The notes beneath the pieces are model-generated. The model was not told the origin of the DNA and did no database searches. It saw nothing but the letters and a program-made list of their open reading frames with translations. The position numbers were made by a program, and so were the translations under genes. From assembly GCF_002266285.1 (NCBI RefSeq), contig NZ_NPMS01000003.1, forward strand, positions 292,744 through 356,743: 64,000 nt of DNA. Reading direction: 5' to 3'. Positions 43,213 to 52,177 of this stretch are shown here, piece by piece. Numbering within the stretch: the stretch's first letter is position 1; the number at the start of each line of letters is the position of its first letter. This DNA comes from Virgibacillus indicus. Its GTDB lineage: Bacteria; Bacillota; Bacilli; Bacillales; Amphibacillaceae.

Positions 43213-44697
43213 GTGACAACATTTAATGAAATAGGTGTATCAAGTCCAATAATGAAAGCATTGGAACGTATGGGCTTTGAAGAAGCGACACCGATTCAGG
43301 CTGAGACCATTCCTCTTGCTATGCAAGGGAATGATGTAATTGGACAGGCACAGACAGGAACAGGAAAAACAGCAGCATTTGGAATTCCGATGATTGAAAA
43401 AATCAATCCGAAAGAAAGAAAAATCCAAGGTCTGGTTGTGGCTCCAACCCGTGAGCTGGCTATCCAGGTTGCGGAAGAAATTAATCGCCTTGCAAAGTTT
43501 AAAGGAATCCGGGCATTGGCAATATTTGGCGGGTCACCAATGGACAGGCAGATCCGTGCGTTAAAAGACGGACCGCATATCGTTGTCGCCACACCAGGAC
43601 GATTGCTGGATCATATGCGCCGCAAAACGATTCGCATTAATATGGTACAGACAGCAGTACTGGATGAAGCAGATGAAATGCTGAACATGGGTTTCATTGA
43701 TGATATCCGTGATATATTAAAAGGTATTCCGGATGAGAGGCAAACCCTGTTGTTTTCAGCAACCATGCCAAAGGAAATTCGTGACATTGCTACAAACCTG
43801 ATGAAAGAACCAAAAGAAATCAAGGTAAAAGCAAAAGAGATGACAGTTGAGAATATCGACCAATACTTTGTGGAAATTCCGGAAAAGTATAAATTCGATA
43901 CACTGAACAATCATTTAGATATTTATTCACCAGATTTGGCAATTGTTTTCGCCCGTACTAAAAAACGGGTAGATGAAATAACTGAAGGATTACAGGCAAG
44001 AGGATACCGTGCAGAAGGAATACACGGGGATCTTACACAAGGAAAACGTATGTCCGTGCTAAATAAATTTAAGAATGGCCGTGTTGACGTTCTGGTAGCA
44101 ACAGACGTAGCAGCGCGTGGCCTAGACATTTCCGGTGTGACTCATGTTTATAACTTTGATATCCCGCAGGATCCGGAAAGCTATGTACACCGTATTGGAC
44201 GTACAGGAAGAGCTGGCAGAACCGGTGAAGCTATTTCCTTTATCACGCCTAGAGAAATGGCACATTTGCAGTTAATTGAAAAAACAACCAAAAGCAAGAT
44301 GAAACGAATGATGCCACCGACTAATAGAGATGCTCAGCGTGGTCAGCAGCAGGTTGCCATGGAGAAACTCCTGAAAACAATTGACCAGCAGGATTTAAAA
44401 GCATACCATGAAACAGCTAATGAAGTATTGCAGGATAACGATTCAATAACGGTTATTGCTGCAGCACTGAAATTATTGACAAAAGAACGAAGAGATACAC
44501 CTGTTCGAATTTCTTCTGTTGCACCAATAAGTGTGAAGAAAGCATATGGTTCAAAAGATAATAGACGTTCGAATAATAAAAGATCCGGAAAATGGGGTCA
44601 GGGCGGACGTAATCAAGGCGGTCGCAATCAAGCTGGAAGAAACCAGGGTGGCCGCAACCGTAAAGGCAACTTCCAAAAACGAAGAAACCGCGACTAA
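43213..44697 (+). CDS. cshA: DEAD-box RNA helicase CshA
   Basis: 494-residue ATP-dependent RNA helicase of the degradosome and ribosome-assembly type. All motifs are present: Q motif ([14 protein letters not shown]), [50 protein letters not shown] and [10 protein letters not shown]. The C-terminus is a basic, glycine-rich [19 protein letters not shown] repeat tail for RNA binding. GTG start after AAAAGGAG. It heads the conserved block shared with B. subtilis (cshA = ydbR). Confidence 0.96.
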   Translation: MTTFNEIGVSSPIMKALERMGFEEATPIQAETIPLAMQGNDVIGQAQTGTGKTAAFGIPMIEKINPKERKIQGLVVAPTRELAIQVAEEINRLAKFKGIRALAIFGGSPMDRQIRALKDGPHIVVATPGRLLDHMRRKTIRINMVQTAVLDEADEMLNMGFIDDIRDILKGIPDERQTLLFSATMPKEIRDIATNLMKEPKEIKVKAKEMTVENIDQYFVEIPEKYKFDTLNNHLDIYSPDLAIVFARTKKRVDEITEGLQARGYRAEGIHGDLTQGKRMSVLNKFKNGRVDVLVATDVAARGLDISGVTHVYNFDIPQDPESYVHRIGRTGRAGRTGEAISFITPREMAHLQLIEKTTKSKMKRMMPPTNRDAQRGQQQVAMEKLLKTIDQQDLKAYHETANEVLQDNDSITVIAAALKLLTKERRDTPVRISSVAPISVKKAYGSKDNRRSNNKRSGKWGQGGRNQGGRNQAGRNQGGRNRKGNFQKRRNRD

Positions 44698-44706
44698 TCA
44701 ATTTAG

Positions 44707-44737
44707 AAAAAGCTCCTATTATGGGAGCTTTTTTTGA
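44707..44737 (+). terminator. Terminator of cshA
   Basis: AAAAAGCTCC / GGGAGCTTTTTTT hairpin directly after the stop codon. Confidence 0.9.
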
Positions 44738-44791
44738 TTGATAAGAAAGTATAAAATTTGCAGCAATTAATTCTTGGGCATAAACAGCCAC

Positions 44792-44938
44792 GTCCAGCTC
44801 CAGCGCCCAGAGACTAGCGAACTTCCCTCACCTCCGTACGATAAGTCAACATCGACTCCCTACGTTCGTCGTGTTTCCTTTATCTCCTACGGCTCAGTCC
44901 AGTTCGTACGTCTCTAAACGGGCGCTTGCGCTTTTGTT
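44792..44938. repeat. Dispersed repeat, GTCCAGC...GCTTTTGTT ends (copy 2)
   Basis: Starts GTCCAGCTCCAGCGCCC and ends GGGCGCTTGCGCTTTTGTT; the AGCGCCC and GGGCGCT ends can pair. Shares ACTTCCCTCA and the right end with the copy at 42724-42900. It lies in the 467-base gap 44698-45164 between cshA and ydbS, which contains no gene. Confidence 0.78.
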
Positions 44939-44959
44939 CATGGAAGAATTGGAATGACC

Positions 44960-45048
44960 GTGCGATAATCGTGCTGAGCGCGCAATAATCAGAATAACCG
45001 CGCGATAACAGAGGTGGAACGTGCAATCACAAACGAATGCGCAATAGC
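44960..45048. repeat. 20-21-base periodic array, GCGCGATAAC core (family A, copy 2)
   Basis: Cores GTGCGATAA, GCGCAATAA, GCGCGATAAC, GTGCAATCA and GCGCAATAG start at 44960, 44980, 45000, 45021 and 45039 (steps 20, 20, 21, 18). Same core as the array at 4814-4914, 40 kb away. Confidence 0.78.
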
Positions 45049-45164
45049 TCATTAACAATAAAATTTCATAGGTAGTAAGCGAGCTTCTAATAGGATAAAA
45101 TATAATTGAAGCTTTTCTACCTGCTAATACGTATAGGAAATAGAGAAAAATAGGAGGTTCTTAT

Positions 45165-45644
45165 ATGAGACTGCCACCAAAAAATACAATAGCTGCAGAT
45201 GCAATAACGGTCTGGAAAATTACAGCTGCAATAAGTGTTGGGGTACTTTGGCTGCTTACAGCTGCTGTTGCAATTGTTTCGTATATTTTTGATTTCATCT
45301 ATTGGTATGCAGTTATTGCTGCAATAATAAGTAGTTTATGTACATATTTTTTCGTGTTTTTATTACCTAAACTCCGCTTTAAAAGATGGCGCTATGAGAT
45401 TTTTGATCAGGAGATATATATTCAGCATGGTATTTTAATTGTCTCACGTACACTGGTGCCGATGATTCGTGTGCAGCATGTGGATACAAAGCAAGGCCCT
45501 ATTTTGAAAAAATACCAATTAGCCAGTGTGACGATTTCCACTGCGGCAACAACACATGAGATTCCAGCACTTCTGGAAGAAGATGCTGCAGAACTTCGAG
45601 ACAAAATTTCCGTTCTGGCAAGGGTGGATGAAGATGATGTCTGA
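45165..45644 (+). CDS. ydbS: bPH2-domain membrane protein YdbS
   Basis: 159 residues: two helices (around 20-42 and 47-68), then one bacterial pleckstrin-homology (bPH2) domain with IYIQHGILIVSRTLVPMIRVQHVDT. B. subtilis YdbS/YdbT, encoded at the same place, are linked to resistance against certain antimicrobial peptides. RBS AGGAGG. Its end overlaps the start of ydbT. Confidence 0.9.
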   Translation: MRLPPKNTIAADAITVWKITAAISVGVLWLLTAAVAIVSYIFDFIYWYAVIAAIISSLCTYFFVFLLPKLRFKRWRYEIFDQEIYIQHGILIVSRTLVPMIRVQHVDTKQGPILKKYQLASVTISTAATTHEIPALLEEDAAELRDKISVLARVDEDDV

Positions 45645-47055
45645 AGCAAAACGTCTGCATCCTGCAGCAATACTGTTTAATTTTCTAAAAGTAATCAGAG
45701 AATTTCTTTTTGCGATTATTCTTGGATTTATTACATTTCGAAATGAGTCATTTTCTTATTTTATTCTGATTGCATCGGTGCTGATTATTCTGATGATCAG
45801 CTACAGTGTTGCTTCCTGGTACCGCTATACTTACCGGATAGAAGAGGATGAACTTCGAATTGAATACGGAATTCTTATCAGGAAAAAACGGTTTATTTCC
45901 ATCAACCGTATACAGTCAATCGATTTAACAGCTAGTGTTATTCATCGTTTTCTAAAACTGGTCCGTGTAAAAATTGAAACTGCGGGTAGTGGTCTAGGTT
46001 CTGAAGCATCACTGACAGCTGTTAAACTTTCAGAAGGAGAACAACTGAGGAGCGAATTGAAACGGGAAAGAGTTTCTGCAGATCAAACAGAGGAAGTGGT
46101 GGAGAATCAGGCTCCTGTCCGTAAAATAACATTCAAGCGCTTATTTTTATCAGGCACGACTTCTGGCAGCATTGGAATTATCGCTGCTATATTTGCTTTT
46201 GTCTTTTCAGAAATGGAGCAATTTATTCCTGATAATATTTATGAGAGCACAATTAATTGGGTCATTGGATTAAGCATCGTGATTCTGATTGTACTGGGCG
46301 TACTGGTTTTAATTCTTCTTTGGGTACTCGGTATTGCCGGAACAATGATTAAATACGGCAATTTCACCATTACAAAAAATGAAAAAGAATTGTTTATTAC
46401 TAGAGGTTTGCTCGAGAAAAAACAGCTGACGATACCTCTGAGCAGAATTCAAGCGGTTGGTATTGAAGAAAGCTTAATCAGACAGCCTCTGGGCTATGTC
46501 ACTGTATTTGCACAAATTGCTGGTGGTTCTATGAGAAAAGGGGAGGAATTTCCGACAGTATTATTTCCGATCTTAAAAAAAAGCGAGGTAGAGGATTTTT
46601 TACAGGAGTTTTTGCCGGATTATGCCAGTCAGCATGATTCGATGACCCTGCTGCCAAAGCGTGCACTTAAATTTTATTTATTTCGTCCGATGCTGCCCGT
46701 GGTCTTCTTACTTGCTGGTGTATGGTATTTCCTGCCTCAATTCATCTGGGTGCCTGTTGCATTCTTAATTGGCGCTTCTATATTAGGATATCTGCGGTTC
46801 AAGGATGCTGGTTACCATCTGACTGGAGAACGGTTAACGATAAGCTACCGCAGGGTAAGTAAGATGACAATGCTTATCTATCATAGAAGGATACAGTCAT
46901 TTGAGAAAAAGCAGCATAAACTTCATTTGAAACAGAAGCTTGCTTCCATGAAACTCTCGATCATTGCTGGCCTGGGAGGGCAGCATTTTCCAATCAAAGA
47001 GCTAGAGGAAAAGGATGTGGATCTGCTGTCTGACTGGTATTCCTACAGGCGTTGA
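45634..47055 (+). CDS. ydbT: bPH2-domain membrane protein YdbT
   Basis: About 473 residues with three bPH2 domains (motifs RIEYGILIRKKRFISINRIQ, LFITRGLLEKKQLTIPLSRI, LTISYRRVSKMTMLIYHRRI) alternating with paired transmembrane helices. It acts as the partner of YdbS in the membrane. ATG 45634 is preferred, 6 bases after GGTGG; ATG 45637 is equally possible. The reading frame extends upstream inside ydbS, which is a shadow. Ends at a bidirectional terminator. Confidence 0.9.
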   Translation: MMSEAKRLHPAAILFNFLKVIREFLFAIILGFITFRNESFSYFILIASVLIILMISYSVASWYRYTYRIEEDELRIEYGILIRKKRFISINRIQSIDLTASVIHRFLKLVRVKIETAGSGLGSEASLTAVKLSEGEQLRSELKRERVSADQTEEVVENQAPVRKITFKRLFLSGTTSGSIGIIAAIFAFVFSEMEQFIPDNIYESTINWVIGLSIVILIVLGVLVLILLWVLGIAGTMIKYGNFTITKNEKELFITRGLLEKKQLTIPLSRIQAVGIEESLIRQPLGYVTVFAQIAGGSMRKGEEFPTVLFPILKKSEVEDFLQEFLPDYASQHDSMTLLPKRALKFYLFRPMLPVVFLLAGVWYFLPQFIWVPVAFLIGASILGYLRFKDAGYHLTGERLTISYRRVSKMTMLIYHRRIQSFEKKQHKLHLKQKLASMKLSIIAGLGGQHFPIKELEEKDVDLLSDWYSYRR

Positions 47056-47056
47056 A

Positions 47057-47084
47057 GGGGAACTGTTACGAACAGTTCCCTTTT
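47057..47084. terminator. Bidirectional terminator
   Basis: GGGGAACTGTT / AACAGTTCCC hairpin followed by TTTT, between convergent ydbT and the rhomboid gene. Confidence 0.88.
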
Positions 47085-47844
47085 AAAATCTGCTCAACAA
47101 TCCCAAAACCACAAGAATTCCTAAAATAATCCAAAATACATTCTTTTTTAGTTTGGAAGAAATCCGTCTTTTTTTCCAGCGATTTGGGTCAAATTGAATG
47201 GAATCATCATCACGATAACGACGGCGATTTCTCCAAGGAGAATACGGCCGAACATTGTTCAGGACAAACGGTCCGATAATAAAACCCCCGAAAAAGCCGA
47301 ATATATGTGCAGTCACGTTAATGTTTGAACGGAGAAAGGTCATGACTAAGCCAATGATCAGGATCGTCATAACTATCTGGGAGTTGGCCTGGTCGATTAG
47401 GTGTTTTCGAATACCAACCATGAATACATAAATGCCGAACAAACCGAATATGGCTCCGGAAGCACCTAAGTGAACATAATAAGCTGTGGGATCAAATGCA
47501 TATGTCGCAATATTCCCTGCCAGACCGGCAGCAAAATAAGCGATAATAAATTTCACTTTCCCAAGCATTTGCTCCAATGCAGGTCCAAATAAAACAAGTG
47601 CAAAAGAATTAAACAATGCATGCATTAAATCACCATGCAGGAAAATGGACGTCAGTAACCTCCAATAGTCCCCGGTGTGTGTAAGGAAATTATGACCAAC
47701 TCCCCACTGGTATAGATCTATGCCGATGGGCAGTCTCAGAAAATTGATGATAAGCCACAAAAATAAATGTATGATTACCAGCCCGGAAACAATTGGATAA
47801 GACTGAATGAACTCTTTCAAGCTTCTTTCATTACGGATAAACAT
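47083..47844 (-). CDS. ydcA: Rhomboid-family intramembrane serine protease (YdcA-like)
   Basis: 253 residues and about seven helices. Catalytic Ser129 in HLGASGAIFGLFG and His180 in VTAHIFGFFGGF are present, as is the family's HALFNSFALVLFGP helix, so the protease should be active. Located on the opposite strand between ydbT and acpS exactly as ydcA in B. subtilis. RBS GGGGAT precedes the ATG. Substrates unknown. Confidence 0.9.
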   Translation of the reverse strand: MFIRNERSLKEFIQSYPIVSGLVIIHLFLWLIINFLRLPIGIDLYQWGVGHNFLTHTGDYWRLLTSIFLHGDLMHALFNSFALVLFGPALEQMLGKVKFIIAYFAAGLAGNIATYAFDPTAYYVHLGASGAIFGLFGIYVFMVGIRKHLIDQANSQIVMTILIIGLVMTFLRSNINVTAHIFGFFGGFIIGPFVLNNVRPYSPWRNRRRYRDDDSIQFDPNRWKKRRISSKLKKNVFWIILGILVVLGLLSRF

Positions 47845-47993
47845 GGATATCCCCTCGCAAATTAATTTTGATTCGATCGATAGTTGGGTATTATTATTAT
47901 TATAATAAGTAATCTTTGAGTGTATGACCAGTATTAGCGTACTAAACTGATGCAGTATATTGCAATATTTAATTAAGAAAAGAAGTGATCTAT

Positions 47994-48356
47994 TTGATAA
48001 AAGGCATAGGAATGGATTTAATTGAGCTGGATCGAATTAAAACCAGTATGGAAAAAAACAAAAAAATTGCTGATCGGATTTTAACAAAAAAAGAAAAAGA
48101 AGTATTTCTTCAATTGCAGAATAATCATAGAAAAGCAGAGTTTCTCGCTGGAAGATTTGCTGCAAAGGAAGCATTTGCAAAAGCGGCAGGCACAGGAATT
48201 GGGAAATTAAGCTTTCAGCATATTGAAATTTTACCAGGCGTGTTTGGGGCTCCAGAAATAAGAGCAAAAGGCTATGAATCGGTAAATATATTCGTATCAA
48301 TTACCCACAGCAGGGAATATGCCGCAGCACAAGTTGTTATGGAAGACCAAACATAG
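47994..48356 (+). CDS. acpS: Holo-[acyl-carrier-protein] synthase
   Basis: Transfers 4'-phosphopantetheine from CoA to apo-ACP. 120 residues, normal size. Motifs GIGMDLIELDRI (metal-binding Asp), RFAAKEAFAKA (catalytic Glu/Lys helix) and VSITHSREYAAAQVV are all visible. TTG 47994 gives the family start MIKGIGMD; the GTG at 47985 lies within the ribosome-site region GAAGTG. The next gene lies about 64 bases downstream. Confidence 0.95.
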   Translation: MIKGIGMDLIELDRIKTSMEKNKKIADRILTKKEKEVFLQLQNNHRKAEFLAGRFAAKEAFAKAAGTGIGKLSFQHIEILPGVFGAPEIRAKGYESVNIFVSITHSREYAAAQVVMEDQT

Positions 48357-48420
48357 TGTTGGAGGGTGCATAATTAACAAGGTTGTCTCATATATTTTAG
48401 TGCGGGCAGGAGGGAACAAA

Positions 48421-49935
48421 GTGTATATTGTCACCGCGAAAGAAATGTACGGTATTGATCATTACACGATGCAGGAATTGGGTGTAGAAGGAAAATTGCT
48501 GATGGAAAATGCCGGGCGAGCCATTTGCTTAAAGCTTGAGAATCTCATAGAAAAAACAAGTCGGATTTGTGTCATTGCGGGATCGGGGAATAATGGGGGA
48601 GACGGTTTTGTCATTGCAAGAACATTATTAAACAATAATTATCATGTTCATGTCGTACAAGCCGTTCCAGATGAAAAGATTACCGGTGATGCGCTGTACC
48701 ATAAGAATCTCTATAAAAATTGTGGAGGTACGGTAACAGTCATTAAAGAGGCTGAAATTATTCGTGAACTGGTGTCAGATGCTGATATTATTGTTGATGC
48801 AATGGTCGGAATAGGTATCCGTGGCAAGCTGAGAGAGCCATTGGCAGGAATTGTCCGTTTTTTAAATCAGACGGAGAAATTCGTAGTTTCCATTGATATT
48901 CCATCAGGACTTCCTGCTGATGAGGGCCTAACTGACTTTACTGCTGTAGAAGCTGATTGTACCTTTATTGTGGGGGCACCCAAAACAAGTGCCTTCCTGG
49001 AGCATTCCGCCTCCTTTTATGGGGAATGGGAAATGGTTTCGATAGGGTTTCCTCCACTGGCTCTTAGGAAATATTCCAAAAGAATGCTTTGGAATGAGGG
49101 GAATTTTCAGGAAAGCATGCCCAAAAGGAAGCTGAATTCTCATAAAGGTGATCATGGGAGAGGGCTTGTAATTGGCGGAAGTACGGAAATGCCAGGGTCG
49201 ATTGCAATGTCAGTAAAAGCAGCATTAAAAGCTGGTTCGGGATTAATTACAGCAGCCACTACAGAAAAGGTAATTCAAATGATAGCTCCTGTTTCCATGG
49301 AATCCACCTTTCTTGCACTGTCTGAGAAAAATGGCTATCTTGCCAATCATACTTTCCCTGTTGACAGTTATGATGCGATTGCAATAGGGATTGGTATGGG
49401 CAGATATGAAGAGACAAGAGATCTGGTGCGCTATGTTCTGGAACAGGCAAAATGTCCTGTCATTATTGATGCAGATGGCTTATATCACATTAAATCAGAT
49501 CTTTCCATGATAAAAAAAAGATCTGATCCGACAATTGTGACCCCGCATCCTGGAGAAATGGCGATGCTGCTTGATATTTCAGTTCCTGAGCTGCTAAAGG
49601 AACCATTTCGATATGCAGCCGAATTTGCTGGAAAGTATAATGTATATGTCGTATTAAAAGGTAAATATACGATTATCACAGCACCTGATGGCAGACAGGC
49701 TGTAAACACAACCGGAAACCCTGGACTTGCAAAAGGGGGAAGCGGGGATGTGCTCACAGGTATTTCATTGGCAATGGCGATGCAGGATCAAAGTATCTTT
49801 GAGGCATTGTGCAACGCATGTTTTATCCATGGTAAATCAGCAGACCTTTTAGTTGCTAATGAGCATTCCTTCTATGATTTACTAGCATCTGATGTAATCA
49901 AAGGCATAACAGATGTTTATCGTACATTTTCTTGA
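48421..49935 (+). CDS. nnr: Bifunctional NAD(P)H-hydrate repair enzyme (epimerase + dehydratase)
   Basis: 504-residue fusion. N-terminal YjeF/NnrE domain (~1-215; AGSGNNGGDGFVIARTL, VDAMVGIGIRGKLREPL) epimerises R-NAD(P)HX; C-terminal NnrD carbohydrate-kinase-like domain (~225-500; GDHGRGLVIGGS, ADGLYHIKSD, TPHPGEMAML, GNPGLAKGGSGDVLTGI) dehydrates S-NAD(P)HX using ADP. GTG 48421 is chosen because GGAGGG lies 8 bases upstream and the family start follows (VYIVTAKEMYGIDHYT); the frame extends to 48319 inside acpS. Normally present between acpS and the ydcC lipoprotein gene in many bacilli. Confidence 0.92.
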   Translation: MYIVTAKEMYGIDHYTMQELGVEGKLLMENAGRAICLKLENLIEKTSRICVIAGSGNNGGDGFVIARTLLNNNYHVHVVQAVPDEKITGDALYHKNLYKNCGGTVTVIKEAEIIRELVSDADIIVDAMVGIGIRGKLREPLAGIVRFLNQTEKFVVSIDIPSGLPADEGLTDFTAVEADCTFIVGAPKTSAFLEHSASFYGEWEMVSIGFPPLALRKYSKRMLWNEGNFQESMPKRKLNSHKGDHGRGLVIGGSTEMPGSIAMSVKAALKAGSGLITAATTEKVIQMIAPVSMESTFLALSEKNGYLANHTFPVDSYDAIAIGIGMGRYEETRDLVRYVLEQAKCPVIIDADGLYHIKSDLSMIKKRSDPTIVTPHPGEMAMLLDISVPELLKEPFRYAAEFAGKYNVYVVLKGKYTIITAPDGRQAVNTTGNPGLAKGGSGDVLTGISLAMAMQDQSIFEALCNACFIHGKSADLLVANEHSFYDLLASDVIKGITDVYRTFS

Positions 49936-49984
49936 TCATGCGGGATAAGTTCCCTTTGTTATTTGAGACAAGGGAGATATGTTC

Positions 49985-51001
49985 ATGAAAAAAATGTTTG
50001 GGATCTGGATTGTAATTGTTTTAGGTTTAGTCCTGCTGTTATCTGCATGTGGCGAGAAGTCCCAGGAAGACGTTGTGGAAAAGCTCGGAGAAAACCTTGA
50101 CGAAATGGACGGTTATAAAGCTAAAGCTGAAATGGCTATGAATACCGGGCAGGAGGAACAGAAATTTGCGATTGATATCTGGCATAAGAAAGATGACTTT
50201 TACCGGGTGGGATTAACAAATAATCAAGATGACAAAGGCAGTCAGGTGATTTTGAAAAATGAAGATGGCGTATTTGTTCTGACACCGGCTTTGAATAAAA
50301 GCTTTAAATTTCAGACGGAATGGCCAGAGAACAGCAGTCAGCCTTACTTGTACCAGTCTCTTATAAATGATGTGCTCAAAGATGGTGAGGCCGAATTTGA
50401 AGCAACTGATGAGCATTATGTTTTTAAAACGAAAACAAATTATCAAAGCAATAACAACCTGCCATTTCAGGAAATTTACTTTGATAAAAAGACCTATACA
50501 CCGGTGCTGGTAAAGGTGCTAGACAAAGATAGAAATGCATTGGTGGAAGTAACATTCACAAGCTTTGACACGAACCCGGAGTTTAAAGATGACGATTTTA
50601 CAATGGAGAAGAATATGGCAAGCGGCACGGTGGAACAGCCTGTATCCGCTCAAGCGCCAGCCGAATCGCTATCCGTGTTTTTACCGGAATACCTGGCCGG
50701 TGCTGAATTGACTGCGAAACGGGAAGTGGATTTAGAAAATGGGGAGCGTGTAATTCTGTCATTTACCGGTGAAAAGAACTTTACACTGGTTGAAGAAACC
50801 ACTGAAGTTGTGCCAACTCTCTCAGCACCAAAAGAGGTGGAAGGAGAAATTGTAAACCTTGGCTATACAGTCGCAGCACTATCAGAAAATAAATTGGAAT
50901 GGAGTCATAATGGTGTAGACTTTGTGCTGGCAAGTGATGAATTAACAAGAGATGAATTGATTCAGGTCGCCCAATCTGTCCAGGGTCAAGAAGTGAAGTA
51001 A
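49985..51001 (+). CDS. ydcC: YdcC-like lipoprotein, LolA/LppX fold
   Basis: Exported lipoprotein of 338 residues: hydrophobic signal then LLSACGEKSQ (lipidated Cys about 21), a LolA-like N-terminal domain (~25-215) and a C-terminal DUF4367-like domain (~225-335, FLPEYLAGAELTAKREVDLENG). Implicated in sporulation or envelope in B. subtilis, where it is encoded at the same position. ATG 49985 has AGGGAG at 8-base spacing; ATG 49979 is too close. Confidence 0.9.
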   Translation: MKKMFGIWIVIVLGLVLLLSACGEKSQEDVVEKLGENLDEMDGYKAKAEMAMNTGQEEQKFAIDIWHKKDDFYRVGLTNNQDDKGSQVILKNEDGVFVLTPALNKSFKFQTEWPENSSQPYLYQSLINDVLKDGEAEFEATDEHYVFKTKTNYQSNNNLPFQEIYFDKKTYTPVLVKVLDKDRNALVEVTFTSFDTNPEFKDDDFTMEKNMASGTVEQPVSAQAPAESLSVFLPEYLAGAELTAKREVDLENGERVILSFTGEKNFTLVEETTEVVPTLSAPKEVEGEIVNLGYTVAALSENKLEWSHNGVDFVLASDELTRDELIQVAQSVQGQEVK

Positions 51002-51326
51002 ATGAAAAAGTGGCGAGCAGGCTCACTTAAAGAGAGGGGGGTCTGCTTTTTTATTCTTACGAAGGACAGCTCTAATCTGAAACAGCCAACTTAAAAAATG
51101 CATGAATTGGAAATCCAAGCATATATTTATCTTGAGCCATTGAACACAAAATCTGCTATTTAGGCAAGCAACAACATTTATATATACCCCAATAAAAGAA
51201 AGATAAACGACAAAAAAGGAATTTTTTTATAAAAAGTTGCCGGAACCCTTTGCAAACGTCCTGATTCAATGATATTATTAAAATGAATTTTATTGTTCGT
51301 TCAACAGTTGGCGGAGGTGCATGGTT
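51002..51326. other. 325-base gap lacking alr; promoter of ndoAI
   Basis: In B. subtilis this position (ydcC-alrA-ndoAI) holds alanine racemase. Here there is no such frame: only a possible weak terminator (AGCAG / CTGCT then TTTTTT, 51016-51053), AT-rich spacer and a promoter. No alr remnant was recognised in the six frames. Confidence 0.75.
51250..51278 (+). promoter_or_regulatory. Sigma-A promoter of ndoAI-ndoA
   Basis: TTGCAA (51250-51255), 17-base spacer, TATTAT (51273-51278), about 48 bases before the ndoAI start. Confidence 0.75.
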
Positions 51327-51611
51327 TTGTCAGAGAGCTTACAGGAGATCTTAGTAAAATTACCAAAAAACCTGTTAAATGAGGTGGATGGATTAATGAA
51401 ATATGAAAATAGTGATTTAAGCGACTTCATATGTCAGGCAACCAAAAATTATTTGCAGCATAAGAAAGATGAGCATATTCAGCAATTTCATGAAACAATG
51501 CAAAGAGGCTACGAAGAAATGGGCCGCATTAATCTAACAATAGCATCAGAAGCTTTTCAAGCCGAAGAGGAGGCTGAAAACACCTTAGAGCGCTCTGTGA
51601 TCGGGGTGTAA
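51327..51611 (+). CDS. ndoAI: EndoAI/MazE antitoxin
   Basis: 94-residue ribbon-helix-helix antitoxin that neutralises EndoA. The C-terminal [34 protein letters not shown] matches the toxin-binding tail of B. subtilis EndoAI (YdcD). TTG 51327 gives the conserved start MSES, 8 bases after GGAGGT; ATG 51321 is too close. Followed by ndoA after 4 bases. Confidence 0.93.
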   Translation: MSESLQEILVKLPKNLLNEVDGLMKYENSDLSDFICQATKNYLQHKKDEHIQQFHETMQRGYEEMGRINLTIASEAFQAEEEAENTLERSVIGV

Positions 51612-51615
51612 GGAT

Positions 51616-51975
51616 TTGATCGTTCAACGAGGCGAAGTTTATTTCGCTGACTTATCCCCTGTAGTCGGATCAGAGCAGGGAGGTGTACGCCCGGTATTGA
51701 TTCTGCAAAATGATATTGGAAACCGGTTTAGTCCTACCGTTATTGTAGCGGCAATTACAGCACAGATTCAAAAGGCAAAATTGCCAACACATGTAGAGAT
51801 AAATGCTAAACGATATGGTTTTGACCGGAATTCAGTTATTTTGCTGGAACAAATACGTACACTGGATAAGCAACGGCTAACGGATAAAATTACAAAATTG
51901 GATAAAGAAATGATGAAAAAAATAGATCATGCATTGGAAATAAGTCTGGGACTTAAGGACATGTATGGTCAATAG
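51616..51975 (+). CDS. ndoA: EndoA/MazF endoribonuclease toxin
   Basis: 119 residues, nearly the B. subtilis EndoA sequence in its core: [20 protein letters not shown] with the catalytic Arg in [17 protein letters not shown], and [19 protein letters not shown]. Cleaves mRNA at UACAU-type sites (family knowledge). TTG start. C-terminus a few residues longer than usual (GLKDMYGQ). Ends at a terminator, so the toxin-antitoxin pair is transcribed separately from most rsb transcription. Confidence 0.95.
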   Translation: MIVQRGEVYFADLSPVVGSEQGGVRPVLILQNDIGNRFSPTVIVAAITAQIQKAKLPTHVEINAKRYGFDRNSVILLEQIRTLDKQRLTDKITKLDKEMMKKIDHALEISLGLKDMYGQ

Positions 51976-51977
51976 TT

Positions 51978-52008
51978 ATCCCTTGTTAATTAAGACAGGG
52001 GATTTTTT
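51978..52008 (+). terminator. Terminator after ndoA
   Basis: ATCCCTTGT / ACAGGGGAT (51978-51986, 51995-52003; one G-T pair) followed by a T tract. Confidence 0.85.
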
Positions 52009-52093
52009 ATGTCTTTTGAACTGCTTATATGTGAAATATTCAGTTATATGTGAATATTGCGATGTGGATTTTTAAGTTTAAATTCATTTATGA

Positions 52094-52099
52094 TACAAT
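52094..52099 (+). promoter_or_regulatory. Possible -10 box for the rsbR operon
   Basis: TACAAT, 17 bases after a weak TTTAAG -35. It lies about 80 bases upstream of the rsbR start and after the ndoA terminator, where a housekeeping promoter is expected. Confidence 0.4.
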
Positions 52100-52177
52100 A
52101 AGAAAAACTAATATTATTTGCACATTCGATTTCAGCATGTAACAATAATTATTATATATATTCACGGAGGTAAACTG

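Noticed and set aside
51250..51975. ndoAI-ndoA as a newly acquired toxin-antitoxin module
   Set aside because: It occupies the ancestral Bacillus position between ydcC/alr and rsbR and is closely similar to EndoAI/EndoA.
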